64,000 nucleotides of DNA from Apostichopus japonicus (GCF_037975245.1 NC_092572.1:29063989-29127988); one strand, 5' to 3'. Shown: positions 26,081-38,893, counted from the stretch's first letter. A program made the numbers and translations. Notes: generated by a model from the letters alone, not told the origin.

Positions 26081-29000
26081 GTCAACGTCCCTGATTCATT
26101 CAGGACTCGCCCGGGTGTAGAAACAAACAGGTATAGTTAGCACACAGACCTAACAATATAGCATTATACTCACTGTTGAAATCTCAGTATTCATAAATGC
26201 GACCGTAAATCTGATTTTAAATCCTTGATCTCTCTTCATAATGAAGCAAGAGGGTTGCGCTCTCGTATTTGAGGCTGTGGAATATGAATATTAGAAATAA
26301 TGAGGAAAAATGCGGAATTTATATATTTTGAAATTCAAAGGGAAGTCTTATAGTTTGTGTGCGTGTGTAAGGTTTTCTGTTGAGATACATTGCACAGTAA
26401 AAGGCAGTGCATTTGCTAATAAATGTAAACAGCCGTTTTCACTCTCTTGTGAGTTATACATGTGGCATTAGCGGCAACAAGTTCGTTTTCAAAGCATCGT
26501 TTCCCGACAGCATATAGTCTTAAAGGAAACCTCACGATAGAGAAGAATATCAAACAACATTAACAAGTGAAATTCACAACCTGTCAATCAGAAGTTTGAA
26601 ACTGAAACTAGAAGGATTATCGGGTTCTTAAATTTAGATTTAGAAGTAAATAAAACTGTTGTATATCAATGCCACTATATACATCAGTGCATTGACTGCT
26701 ATGGTGCAGACGGAATGATGGTAACTAGAAACATGCAAAAAAAAAGTCATCTCTGAGGTAAATAAGTAGCTCCATGTATTGTCGACGGACAAGACGTAGA
26801 TACCGGCAGCTTTGTTTAACTTATAGCTTAGACAAAGACATGGCTAAAAGGCGTGTCATACGGTACAATTTAACGTTCCCCTCTGTTTTTTGCCAGCGAT
26901 TCATCGGCGTCTGCAGCAAATATGGGAGCGGTCAAATCAGGGAGTTGTTATAGAACAACTCCCTGGTCAAACGAACTTCAGGATCTCGATAAACGGTCCA
27001 TTGATTTACATTAAAAGAATCAACATGTTAACTGTTTAACCGTCAAATATATTCTAATGAGGTCAGGCGGGGTTTAGAGGGCCAAGCCCTCAGACATTGA
27101 AGCGTTTTGAAATATTTAATTGGCGTATAGCAAGGAGCAACAGCCCCCCCCCCCCCCCTCACCAATATTATTTCGCTTAACTTACCATTTGGTGGGTGTA
27201 TGAAGAGACAAATTTCATTTTCACTGTACTTAACTAAGAAAGTGAATAATATTTTGATTGTTAAACGTTGTCTTTGGCGGATGGGCGCAAGGTTATTTTA
27301 TTTTCGTTGGGATCCGCCTTACCAGACTATTTACGCAGCGGTGTTATTTCTTCCGAAGAGGATCATTCCTTGGGATTTTTTTTAGCCCTGCTGTTCTGGA
27401 TCTGTGGAGGTTTGGATATTATTGTTCTCGAATAGCGCTTTGAAACACACACACATGTTACTTTGGTTTTATTTCACCGGAATTTGTTTGAAGCCCTGGT
27501 AGAGTGGTGGGGGGGGGGGGTGACGATTTCACCGGGTTTAAATTGTGAGAAATTCCTTCGCAGAGACTTGGAAGCATTACAATAAATGTCAGGAAAGAAA
27601 TTATTCTTTCTGATTCGATATCCATGAACACCATCAAGTAATGAAATACTAACCAAGAAACCCCACCGGTTGAATGTAGGCTCCATGTGATCCTTGTAGA
27701 CTAGAATTTCTGTTCAACTATGGAGACAAATTTTTTTCTTGGGATTTTCCATTAATTTGGGAGTTTACTTGCCCATAATCAACATGTGTAAAAATTAATC
27801 TTCGAAAACCTACTATAACCCATCATAAAACGACCACGAAAATGGAAATTTTGGGTAGTCACGTGACATGTACCTCTGGAATGTCCGAAAACAGAGATTG
27901 ACCCAAAGGAGTCTCTGGTCATCGAGTGACGTCATTGTTGGTATACCGCGCAAATCAAACGCTGAAATAGGCACTGTTATACACAGATAGCGAACAATTG
28001 TATTGTATTTGACTTCCAATTTCGAGCGTTTGAAAAGCTGCTAGCTTAAAACAGGAACACATAAAGGTAAACAACTTGTTTTAAGACAATTTTAAGCAGA
28101 AAATTTAGTAAAATGGGTTATTTTATTAGCAAAACTTCCACTCAAATGGAGGCATCGTTTATATAGCGGAGCGTCAATAGGTACGTACGGTACAATATAC
28201 TGTAAACAATGCAAGCAGCTTGCCGTTTGATCCCAAGATACTGTAAACTGAACAAGAATAGACCTAAAAGATGCCTCATGCGTGATAAGTGACGGGAAAA
28301 TGGGTTACGTTACTGTCAACGAATTACCAAAAAGACACTAAACATAATCGAACAACTACGAGCCTGAAGACGCTGACCCGAGTCGACCAGGGTAGCATAT
28401 CCTACATGACTAAGCTTCAGCTGAACATAGTATTTACTCGTTTTAATATCCAAAAGTAGAATGTTTCAGGAATGTCTGAAATAGGTTTCCTAAAAGCTGA
28501 CTTTTTCCCCATTTTTCACGTATTTAACGTCCGAAATTGGTAAAGTTAATTACAGCAATGTAATTGGAGTGAGTTAAGGATTACATACATGCAAAATGGT
28601 GGGATTTTATGTTCATCGAAAAGTGTCCATAGTTGGTCTTTCATGTATCATTTTACTTATATATAATAGATTTAAGGATATATAAGCCAGGTTTATCTAT
28701 GAATGATTAGCCAACTTATTATTTACTATTAACGGAACATTTAGTTTGTCGTATAAATGAGGTATTTGTATGAATTGATTTGATTAGTGAACAATTAAGA
28801 GCTGTAGATATTTTGAACGATAGAGCAGTTAAGCTACAAGCCTTTCTCGACGCCATATTGCAACCATTACAATGTCTTTGAAATATCCATATTAGGCCTA
28901 TATTGAAGCAGAGGACCTTTACGCATGATCTCTTCCATAAATCTATCTGTTGTGGTTGGCATTTCGGCTTTGGAGCTCAGAGAACAGATTAAAGGATTAC

Positions 29001-29697
29001 GATGGCAATATCATAAATTTTGGTAATTCACTACCGTACAATTCTGCATAATATTTGAAATTCAATTCGGAATGTGCTTCTTTGTTCAGTATAAAGCGTA
29101 GGACATGTGTTCTTCCGTTTATGGAAATGCAATTTGTGTATGATATATCGTTACAATTAAGCCTATCATTGATACTAAGATTTCGCCCCCCCCCCACCCC
29201 CTACTGCGAAAAGCACTTGCGGCTGCTTTGTAGGGTGTAAACTTTATTTGAGAATGAGTTGTGGAAGCCCGCTTTCTATTTTAACATTACCGCTTTATTT
29301 ACATTTATTAATCCAAAACACTAGTTGGTATAGCGCCATCGAATTAAAAACATTCGACCCGTTGTGTCTGTTTGCAGAGGTCTTGGAATCAGTTCTTTTC
29401 TGTTAGGTGTTGTGCTTTCTATAGTTTACCAAGGGACAGGTATCTTCGATCGTTTCCATGTGGTGTTACTTTTCTCGGATCCAATTTCGCATTCACGCTG
29501 TTTAGCCGACCTATATTAATTATAGGCCTGCGATCCGTCAAGAGGAATATGACTGAAACAATTAGTAGGCTACTCCTCTCTAATTTGTGATATCATACGC
29601 TACGGCTTAATATTGATGTTTTCGTCATATTACACCATCCATGCACTATATATATGCCATTCTTACGGAATGGTAGCCTACGACGTATATATAGGCC
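26081..29697. other. No gene seen
   Basis: Only the 26938 hairpin, C15 (27144) and G12 (27509) runs. Short ORFs without support. Confidence 0.55.
26938..26965. other. Perfect 12 bp hairpin
   Basis: CAGGGAGTTGTT, loop ATAG, then AACAACTCCCTG: a perfect stem with a four-base loop. No T run follows and no gene is adjacent. Purpose unknown. Confidence 0.6.
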
Positions 29698-29981
29698 ACC
29701 CAGCAAACACAAAAACGTTTGTTTAACGTTATTAAAACGTTTCATCTTTTGTTTTGATAGCCTACGTTATTTGTGGTGTAATAATATCTCACGAAAACGT
29801 TTTCAGGCTATTATTTCAAAACATTTATTGGTTAAAACATCAATATAACATTAATATAACATTAATATCTCATAAAAACCTTCATGTGCCGACGTTTTTA
29901 TAACACCACATTTAACGTTATAAAAACATATTTTAGGGGCTATTTTAAAAATGTTATGCTAACGTTTTGTGTTTGCTGGGT
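29698..29981. mobile_element. MITE with ACCCAGCAAACAC termini
   Basis: Starts ACCCAGCAAACACAAAAACG and ends with the inverted form CGTTTTGTGTTTGCTGGGT. The 284 bp interior is filled with AACGTT and AAAACGTT palindromes. No clear target-site duplication seen. Non-coding. Confidence 0.75.
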
Positions 29982-30059
29982 ACCTATTTTTAATTACTTT
30001 TGCTGTACATCGATCAATTCCTTTTCTTTTGTTAATCTTTCCTGTCTTTTTACATTTTA

Positions 30060-31110
30060 ATTTGTTTATTGTTGTTTATTTATTTGCTGATTGAATCGTT
30101 TTGGAGAAGGGAATGGACGGGAGGTGGCGGGGAGGGTATGGGTCTCAGCCTTTTGTTAATTTTCCTGTGTTTCTTTTTTCTTTCTTTAATTATTGATTTA
30201 CTTTTCGCGGGGGGGGGGGGGGTATATGCATATTTTACAAGGAACTTAATTAAGCCCTCACGTCTAACAATTTTATGTTTGTTTAATAATTTCCCTGCAA
30301 ATCATGCATATAACCGTATGCATGGCTACGTACCGTTTTTCCGTGATCCAGGCGCTCTGCAAATTAAAGCCCGTTCCACGGGCCAATCGCCTATATCACA
30401 TACAGAGCTTGTATGAGCGAAATTCCTCTCAGCATATACTCGATCGATCCGTTGGTTAATTGTTTAGTTGTTAATTATTTACTTGCTTATTTAATTGTCT
30501 ACAACTTGATTTATCCAGAATTGGCGGGGGCTTCAGCTTCTGTACAGATTTCCTGTAAAGTTTCTCATTTTACGTTCTTTCTTTAATTTGCACGCCGGGG
30601 TCGGACGTACGCCGGTCCATGCAGCCTGAGAATATAATAAATATATAATCACCAGCGGCTATATATATATATGCCAAGTTTCTGAGAAACCTAATTAAGC
30701 CCTCGCGTCTCATTGATCCACAATTATTTTATTGTTTGTTTGTTAATTTTAATAGTTAATAAATCACAGCATAATGTTCACCCGTGATCCGGGTGCTCGA
30801 CGAAAGCCCGTCTTACGGGCCAATCGCTTATACTGTATGTCATATGAATTGATACACTCAATCGTGTAAATAGCTATTTCCATATCCCAGAGCTCGAGTG
30901 TTTAGGGCGAAATTCCTCTCAACATGTTCGCAAATATACTCGATCCGTTAGTTAGTTTGTTTAGTTGTTTGTTTATTTCTTTATTTTTTGTTTATTATTT
31001 ATTATTAATACTTTGGGGAGGGTGCTTCAGCTCGTTAATTTCTTGTTTTTGTTATGAAAACGTACATTCTCCAGCGACTATATGCATAGTGTCTGACAAC
31101 ATTCTCCGTT
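30060..31110. repeat. Two and a half copies of a ~450-490 bp repeat with a conserved hairpin
   Basis: 'AATTAAGCCCTC-CGTCT' at 30246 and 30691 and 'GCGAAATTCCTCTCA' at about 30417 and 30907 mark the units. Both units carry a GCCCGT-NNN-ACGGGC hairpin (30369-30383 and 30806-30820) with a different loop. A partial third unit follows to about 31110, just before the beta-propeller exon. Confidence 0.75.
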
Positions 31111-31197
31111 ACCATGGACACGGCCTTGTAAACTTGACCTAATATTGTTATTTTTTTGCCTTGTATATTAAAGAGTTCATCGTACGCAGTTTCCCAG

Positions 31198-31960
31198 CTT
31201 TACCCATGAAGGCGACTTTCTGTGCGATATGACGGTGGATTCTACCAAAGTTGCTGTTAGCGGTTACAACGAAGACACATCATTCATAGACCTGTTTGCA
31301 TTGAATATTCCTGATTCTTCATCGCCATTTATAACTCGGTTTTATTCTAAAGAATTTAAGAATCCTTCAAGATGGCATCGTTATGTTTCATTCTTGGATG
31401 ATTCTCGTATAATCACTGTGTGTGGTGATCAGTTGGATGTCTTCAATATCAAGACAGACGACATACCCACACACAGTGAGCAATTACGCGATAGAGAAGC
31501 CATCTGTATATTTGTCAGAGAGGGAGAGATATTTATTGGTTTGTCACGTTCTAACGAGGTGATTGTGTTTGATTTTAGTTTCAATAAAATCAAGACAATC
31601 ACATTGGAAGGATTAGTAAGTCATTATCCTGTAGATATAACAGTTTATGGAGATAATCTGTTTATATCTACATCCGATAGACGAGCCATTAGATACAACA
31701 TGGAGGGAGTGATGTTACATGAATACAACACACCTGCAGGCTACTCATATGCACACAGTAACACTGTAAGCAGTGAGTTTGGTCTGGTGTTTGTATCATG
31801 TTGGAGCCCTCTTGCTGCTGTTGTTGTTTTCTCTCTCTCTGAGAATCATACATTGTTTACTTTCCGAGTTATTAATTTGTTTGATAGAATCAGGATAAAC
31901 GATGTAAACAGGTTTATATTTACAGCAACAATAGAAGGAATACTGGATGTATACAGCACA
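31198..31960 (+). CDS. Beta-propeller-like exon
   Basis: An open stretch of ~254 codons, the longest outside the NLR-like gene. Translation shows repeating blade-like units of about 40 residues: FTHEGDFLCDMTVDSTKVAV, YVSFLDDSRIITVCGDQLDV, FVREGEIFIGLSRSNEVIVF, VDITVYGDNLFISTSDRRAI, ending EGILDVYST. This pattern (hydrophobic strand, Gly/Asp turn, strand) is that of NHL/WD-type propellers such as those at the C-terminus of TRIM proteins; which subfamily cannot be told. The first ATG is 31229, but the frame is open upstream to 31172 and good acceptors lie at 31189 (phase 0) and 31197 (phase 2), so it is probably not the first exon. The donor ACA|GTAAGT at 31961 is near perfect (phase 0); without splicing it stops at 31978. 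No upstream RING, B-box or other TRIM domain was found. Confidence 0.7.
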
Positions 31961-32020
31961 GTAAGTACAGTAGGATAGTGTAAACAAGTAAACATAGAAA
32001 TTTTATTTTTTATCTAGAAT

Positions 32021-32454
32021 TAGGGATGCACCGGATATCCGGTCCGGCCGGACTATCCGGCCGGATAGTGAGCAATTATCCGGTTCCGGTTCCGGCCGGA
32101 TATTTTTCAAAATCCGGCCGGATCTTTTTCAAAATCTGGCCTGAATTATTCCTTAAAAAGGTGTTGGTATTAACTTAAATAAATGTAAACTATTTCCAAA
32201 AATTAATATAAACATTCAAAGTATGGAAAAATTAGGTTTAACAAATAATTTAATTTTCTCAATGGTCTGATGGTTTGCGTATACCTCACCTAAGATTTGC
32301 TCCTTGTTTCATACTTCTACTTCTTATTAATGATTTTCTTTTGTGTAATGAAAAAATCCGGTTCCGGCCGGATTTTATCCGGCCAGATTTCATGTACTAT
32401 CCGGCAAAATCCGGTTCCGGCCGGATCCAAAAATTTGGATCCGGTGCATCCCTA
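32021..32454. mobile_element. hAT-type MITE with target-site duplication
   Basis: The 434 bp element starts TAGGGATGCACCGGAT and ends with its exact reverse complement ATCCGGTGCATCCCTA. It is flanked by an 8 bp duplication, TCTAGAAT left (32013-32020) and TGTAGAAT right (32455-32462), one mismatch. Multiple CCGGCCGGAT copies sit near both ends, as in hAT subterminal repeats. No transposase frame, so non-autonomous. It lies 60 bp after the beta-propeller exon's donor. Confidence 0.88.
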
Positions 32455-32739
32455 TGTAGAATAATGAAAATAGGCTAGAAAAACTAACAAGTTAGGTATC
32501 AGTGACTGCGAACATTTCTGCAGATTACGTTTATTTGTACTGTTTTTGCCAGTCTTGGAAATAATATGAAATTTGGGACTAAAATTTTTAGTTGAAATTT
32601 GTTGCAAATTTCAAACTGCTGATTGAGGAATACACAGTCAATACTATAGGGAGTTTCATATCAAATATGACTTAGTGCCATTTTTTTATTCATTTCACGT
32701 ACAGTACACAATCCAGCTTGTTAAGATTAGGTAATCCTA

Positions 32740-34450
32740 CATAAGTGAATACGAACATCTCCTCATAGCACACTTTTTGCTATTTTGTGGCAATATGAAT
32801 GAATTTAGACAAAAAATGAGAAGATTGTTTTTTATAGGATTGAAGTAGCAAAACCTCTCATAGCAACACATACATACAGTACAGGGAGAATAAATTTCAA
32901 AATCCTCTGAAATTTCTTGCATTATAAAAAACTGTGTACACCTCCAATAGAACAATATTTGGGTTCGGTGCATACGAACATCTCCTAATAGCACACTTAT
33001 TGATATTTTAAGGCAATATGAATAAATTTAGAGAAAAAATGAGAAGAAAATTTTAATAGGACTGAAGTAGCAAAACCTCTTATAGCAACACGTACATACA
33101 GTACAGGGCAAATAATTTTCAAAATCCTCTGAAATTTCTTGCTTTATAAAAACTGTGTAGACCTCCAATAGAAACATATTTGGGTTCAGTGCATACGAAC
33201 ATCTCCTAAGAGCACACTTATTGCTATTTTGTGGCAATATCAATAAATTTAGTGAAAAAAATGAGAATAAAATTTTAATGTTTTCACTATTAACTTAGTC
33301 TCATAAACTTTTATACGTCTTAACCTGTATTTTGATGTTTTGTATATTGTTATATTTTTATCCTATTTATAAATTTCTCTGTAAATTTATACTGGAATAA
33401 AGAAATGAAATGAAAAATAGGATTGAAGTAGCAAAAGTTCACGTCATAGCAATTACATACATACAGCACAGGGTGAATAAATTCCCAAAATCCTGTGAAA
33501 TTACTTGCATTATAAAAACTGTGTAGACCTCTAATAAAACATATATTTGGGTTTGATGCATTAGAACATCTCCTAAGAGCACACTTATTGCTATTTTTGT
33601 GGCAACATCAATCAATTTAGAGAAAAAAAGAGAATAAAATTTTAATAGGATTGAAGTAGCAAAACCACTCATTGCAACACGTACATACAGTACAGGGCAA
33701 ATAATTTTCAAAATCCTCTGAAATTTCTTGCATTATAAAATACTGTGTAGACCTCCAATAGAAACATATTTGGGTTCAGTGCATAAGAATACTGTATCTC
33801 CTAAAAGCACACTTATTGCTATTTTGTGGCAATATCAATAAATTTAGTGAAAAATGAGAAGAAAATTTTAATAGGATTGAAGTACTGTAGCAAAACCTCT
33901 CATAGCAACACATACATCAGTACAGGGTAAATAAATGGCAAAATCCTCTGAAATTTCTTGAATTACAAAAACTGTAGACCAGTTCTAGACCTCCAATAGA
34001 AACATATTTGGCTTTGGTGCATACAAATATTTCCTAAGAGCACACTTTTTGCTAGTTTTTGGGCAATGTTAATAAATTTAAAGAAGAAACGAGAAGAAAA
34101 CTTTGATAGGATTAAAGAAGCAAAACGTCTCATTGCAACACATACCTACAGAACAGTGTGAATAAATTCCAAACTCCTCTCAAATTACTTACATTATAAA
34201 AAAAAAACTGTGTAGACCTCTAATAGAAACATATTTGAGCTTGGTGCATACAAACATCTCCTAAGAGCACACTTATTGCTATTTTGTGGCAACAGGAATA
34301 AATTTAGTTAAAATATGAGAAGAAATTTTAATAGGCTTGAAGAAACAAAACCTCTCATAGCAACACATACATACAGTACAGGGCAAATAAATGGCAAAAT
34401 CCTCTGAAATTTTCTTCCATTATAAAAACTGTGTAGACCCTTAATACAGT
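32740..34450. repeat. Satellite of ~223-230 bp units (7 copies)
   Basis: The block 'GAACATCTCCTAA-AGCACAC' recurs at about 32753, 32976, 33197, 33564, 33787, 34024 and 34251. Each unit contains 'CAAAACCTCTCATAGCAACA' and 'CTGTGTAGACCTCCAATAG'. Spacing is ~223 bp except for one gap of 367 bp, caused by an insertion at 33280-33417. Short minus-strand ORFs here only reflect the unit. Confidence 0.9.
33280..33417 (+). mobile_element. Retroposed 3' fragment inside the satellite
   Basis: About 138 bp that interrupts the third satellite unit between 'TTTTAAT' and 'AGGATTG'. It ends GGAATAAAGAAATGAAATGAAA, a simple-repeat tail like those of non-LTR retrotransposons. No coding sequence. Confidence 0.55.
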
Positions 34451-35829
34451 ATTGTTACTAAGATTTAAAAAGTCTTGAAAACTCGCTCAAAAAAACTTGT
34501 CCCTGCAGTCCATGAAACATGCCCTTTAAAATACCTGTACATGAACACACAATACTTAGCTATAATGACTCCTGACAAGACATTGGCTTGTACCCAACAG
34601 AAGCCCATATTTATAGGTCAAGAAAGAAAAATTAAATTTATGATGAATTTTGTAGCTAATTAACAGCAACAAATGACTTTCAAGTTCGGGAGCGGAAAAT
34701 TTTGCAGTAAACTCTAATGGGGAAATCCCTCATTTAGTAATAATAACAACAACAAGTAGCACTCTAACCACTTCGGCCCATTTGCAACTTCTGACTTAGA
34801 CAACAGGTTGCCATGGCAACAAAGACCTTTGTTTAGGCTGCATGTACCTAAGCAACCCATTGGACTAAACGTAGGCTACAAAGCAGAGACTATATCACAT
34901 AGAATATCAGCTTTATCTGGTCTGATGGAATCTGTACCAATTAGGAGTGACTATTAGGGCTGCTAATACTTGCTAACATTCTAACAAAACCTTAATAGAG
35001 CCTCAGTCCTATCTACCAAAATATATTGCTACAACTCTTTCAACCCAGAAGTTGACAGTAAGTTCAGCAAATCCTGTCACCATGGCAACTAGTAAAAGTG
35101 TAGCACTCCATCATGGGATCTAAACATAGCCCGAATAGGCGACACTTATTACCAACTGAACAATAAAGATTCATGTGCGTTAGAGTGATGGGTAATGCTC
35201 GACATAATCACAGCAATACATAATGAAACTAATAAATATCCCAATGTGGGTTCTCGTTGGACCAATAACCTGAAGCACTTTCAATTCTCTCACATTAATT
35301 CAATGTAGGTTAGGACATAACCATACACACATTATGGCTGAGGGCATATAAGTGCCATAATCAACCCTGTAAACAGCTATTAAACAATGTTCAGTTAAAA
35401 TGATACAGAATTTACATACCATACAATTTAGTAATTACTGTACCTGTAGACTCACTATAGCTGTTACTGGTATTAATTCCTAAATAATAAATTCATTCTT
35501 TGTGCATTCTGCCATCACAGGAGATCAATAAACTATTTAATTCCAAATTACACTTAATAAGGGCTGGTTCTCTGTGCACATTGTTATTACAGAACTAACC
35601 TGCACAGTGCATACATTCACAGGTAATATAAAGAAGGTATGCACAATGAAACTGACTAGGCTCCTGAGGGGTTTGGGGCAAAGTTAAAAGATGAACTCTT
35701 TACCTGTATTGAATTGAAATTAATGTAACTAATTTCTAACCGTCTTCTAGCTTGTCTCTACTGCAGATGCATGACAGCTTGGAGTGTCTTGATGAATGGC
35801 AGAGTTGCTTGCAAACTTTAGTGCTTTTT
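34451..35829. other. No confirmed gene; one exon-like acceptor
   Basis: Near 35766 a good acceptor (TCTCTACTGCAG) is followed by an open phase-0 stretch starting MHDSLECLDEWQSCLQTL. It runs into the left end of repeat copy B and stops there. No clear donor, so not called as an exon. Confidence 0.35.
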
Positions 35830-35884
35830 GGTTCCTTGCTTTAGCAAAAGGAACCTATGTAGTCAGGTTGGCGTGTGTGTGTGT

Positions 35885-35915
<31 letters not shown>

Positions 35916-38893
35916 CATCTGTGACACTTGCTTGGGTACGCTCTATCTCAATAAGGGAAAGTTGGATTGAGGCCAAACTTGGACTATAGATCCGCCATAT
36001 GGAGAAGGTGTGCCCTATTGTTTTTGGTGCCCACAAAGGTCACCGAAGGTCAGTTATGGTCCAAAAACCGAAAATATTAAAACTGCAATAACTCCCAGTG
36101 CCAATGTGTGACAAGATTGATATTTTGGGACAAGTTGTGAACTGGTCAGGGGAGCATTTTCAAACTTAACGGTTATGTGATCCGAGGTCACCAAAGGTCA
36201 ATTAATGATAAAAAAGTAGTATTTTTGCGATAACTTGAGAACGAAATGTCCGTTAGGGTTGGGAGTTGCTTCAATGTTATCCAATTGTCGACCCGCATCT
36301 GGGTGACCCTTGACCACAATTTGACCTCTGGTGACCTTTACGTGTTTTGGGGGATTTTTACAGTTTTGATGCTATTTTCAGATGTCAAAGGTACCTTCTG
36401 ATCATAAATGTCAATAGGTTGACCCTGTGTGACCTTTATGTGCGAAGTTATATGGGGTCAAAGTTTTTTGGTCGGAGTTAGGATGGTTGTACAGACTTTT
36501 CGTTTTGTTTTTTGGAATCAGGAGATTAAACTACATGTGAAACCAAGGTCAAAAGGTCAAAAGGTCAAAGGTCACATTAGAAAAAATGTGCTTATTTTGG
36601 GAGGAAACGAGCAAAAAAAGAAATGTTTGGTTTTGATGCTAGATTTGGATATCAAAGGTACCTTCCGATCAAAAATGTCAATTGGTTGACACCCGTGTGA
36701 CCTTCGTGTGCGAAGTTGTACGAGGTCAAAGTTAATTTTCATACATATAATGCAACAACTCCCAGTTCCAAGGTGTGACATGGTTGATATTTTTGGACAA
36801 GCTGAAAATGGTATAGGGGAATATTTTCAAACTTAACGGTCATGTGATCCGAGGTCACCAAAGGTCAATTAATGTTAAAAAACTAGTATTTTGGGGGCAG
36901 AAAATGGGCAAAGAAAAAATGTTTGAATTTGTATAGTTTGATGCTCTAATTTAGGTCTCATCAATCAAAAATGTCAATAAGTTGACCCAAGGTGACCTTT
37001 GTATGTTAAGTTATATGAGGTCAAAGTTAATTTTCAGACACTAGTGTAATAACTCCCAGTGCCAAGGTGTTACACAGTTGATATTTTGAGACAAGTTGCA
37101 AATGGTATAGGGGAATATTTTCAAACTTAACGGTCATGTGATCCGAGGTCACCAAAGGTCAATTAATGATAAAAACTAGTATTTTTGCGGTAACTTGAGA
37201 ACAAATTGTCCGTTTGGGTTGGGAGTTGCTTCAATGTAATCCAATTGTCGACCCGCATCTGGGTGACCCTTGACCTCAATTTGACCTCTGGTGACCTTTT
37301 CGTGTTTTGTGGATTTTTACAGTTTCGATGCTATTTTCAGATGTTAAAGGTACCTTCTGATCATAAATGTCAATTGGTTGACCCCCGTGTGACCTTCGTG
37401 TGCGAAGTTATATGAGGTCAAAGTTAATTTTCAGACATTTAATGCAATAACTCCCAGTTCCAAGTTGTGACAAGGTTGATATTTTTGGAGTAGTTGCAAA
37501 TGGTATAGGGGAATATTTTCAAACTTAACGGTCATGTGATACAAGTTCACCAAAGGTCAATTCATGATAAAAAACTAGTATTTTTGCGATAACTTGAGAA
37601 CAAATTGTCCCTTAGGGTTGGGAGTTGCTTCAATGTAATCCAATTGTCGACCCGCATCTGGATGACCCTTGACCTCAGTTTGACCTCTGGTGACCTTTTC
37701 GTGTTTTGTGGATTTTTACAGTTTCGATGCTCTTTTTAGATGTTAAAGGTACCTTCTGATCATAAATGTTAATGGGTTGACCCCCGTCTGACCTTCGTGT
37801 GCGAAGTTATATGAGGTCAAAGTTAATTTTCAGACATTTAGTGTAATAACTCCCAGTGCCGAGGTGTTACACAGTTGATATTTTGAGGCAAGTTGCAAAT
37901 GGTATAGGGGAATATTTTCAAACTTAAGGGTCATGTGATCCGAGGTCACCAAAGGTCAATTAATGATAAAAAACTAGTATTTTTGCGATAACTTGAGAAC
38001 AAATTGTCCATTAGGGTTGGGAGTTGCTTCAATGTAATCCAATTGTTGACCCGCATCTGGGTAACCCTTGACCTCAATTTGACCTCTGGTGACCTTTTCG
38101 TGTTTTGTGGATTTTTACAGTTTCGATGCTATTTTCAGATGTTAAAGGTACCTTCTGATCATAAATGTCAATGGGTTGACCCCCGTGTGACCTTCGTGTG
38201 CGAAGTTATATGAGGTCAAAGTTAATTTTCAGACATTTAATGCAATAACTCCCAGTTCCAAAGTGTGACAAGGTTTATTTTTTTGGACAAGTTGCAAATG
38301 GTATAGGGGAATATTTTCAGACTTAACGGTCATGTGGTCCAACGTCACCAAAGGTCAGCTAATGTTAAAAAAGTAGTATTTTGGGGGGAGAAAATGGGCA
38401 CATAAAAAATGTTTGAATTTTTACAGTCATGCTCTATTTAGGTCTCACCGATCAAAAATGTCAATTGGTTGACCTTCGGGTGACCTTTGTGTGTGACGTT
38501 ATAATGTATACAAGTTCAAAGTTAATTTTTTTTAATTGAATGCAATTAAATCTCAATGCCAAGGTGTGACATGGTTGATATTTTGGGACAAGTTGTGAAC
38601 GGGGTGGTGGAACATTTTGAAACTTAAAGGTCATGTCATCTGAGGTCACCAATATTATCATATCTGTTGACACGCTTGTAGGTCTCTTATATTTCTTACA
38701 TTTTCGACACCATATTTAGATCTCAAAAGTGCCTTTTGATCCAAAATCCGATCACATTTTGTGATCACAAAAGTGTTGGCTATAGTGTTGGTTACTTTAT
38801 GGGAACATGTAGGACCACAATTACTTGGACTATTTGAGCCCAATCTTGCTTGATAATATTATGTGTATTGTCATATACCCCAAGCAAGGAACC
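35830..38893. mobile_element. Long GGTTCC-terminated repeat, copy B
   Basis: The left end is GGTTCCTTGC followed by a hairpin partner (GCAAAAGGAACC) and a TG microsatellite; the right end is GCAAGGAACC. The interior holds near-identical tandem units of 398-399 bp, about three of them between 37049 and 38245, each with the cluster TGACCT-5-TGACCT-4-TGACCT. No coding domain is seen; the short ORFs inside repeat with the unit. Family unknown to me. Confidence 0.75.
37049..38245. repeat. Three tandem 398-399 bp units
   Basis: The phrase ATAACTCCCAGT recurs at 37049, 37447, 37846 and 38245. Units are ~95% alike by eye, implying fairly recent unequal exchange within copy B. Confidence 0.85.

Noticed and set aside
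30069-30416. 115-codon ORF with poly-Gly from a G run
   Set aside because: Lies in the ~450 bp tandem repeat and the frame is not kept in the second unit.
32740-34450. Regular spaced repeats resembling a CRISPR array
   Set aside because: Units are ~223 bp with no unique spacers and the DNA is animal; a satellite explains it.
37206-38213. Repeated 69-73 codon ORFs (also at 48701 and 48991)
   Set aside because: They recur because the 399 bp or 290 bp unit recurs; no start or codon signal and frames break in other copies.
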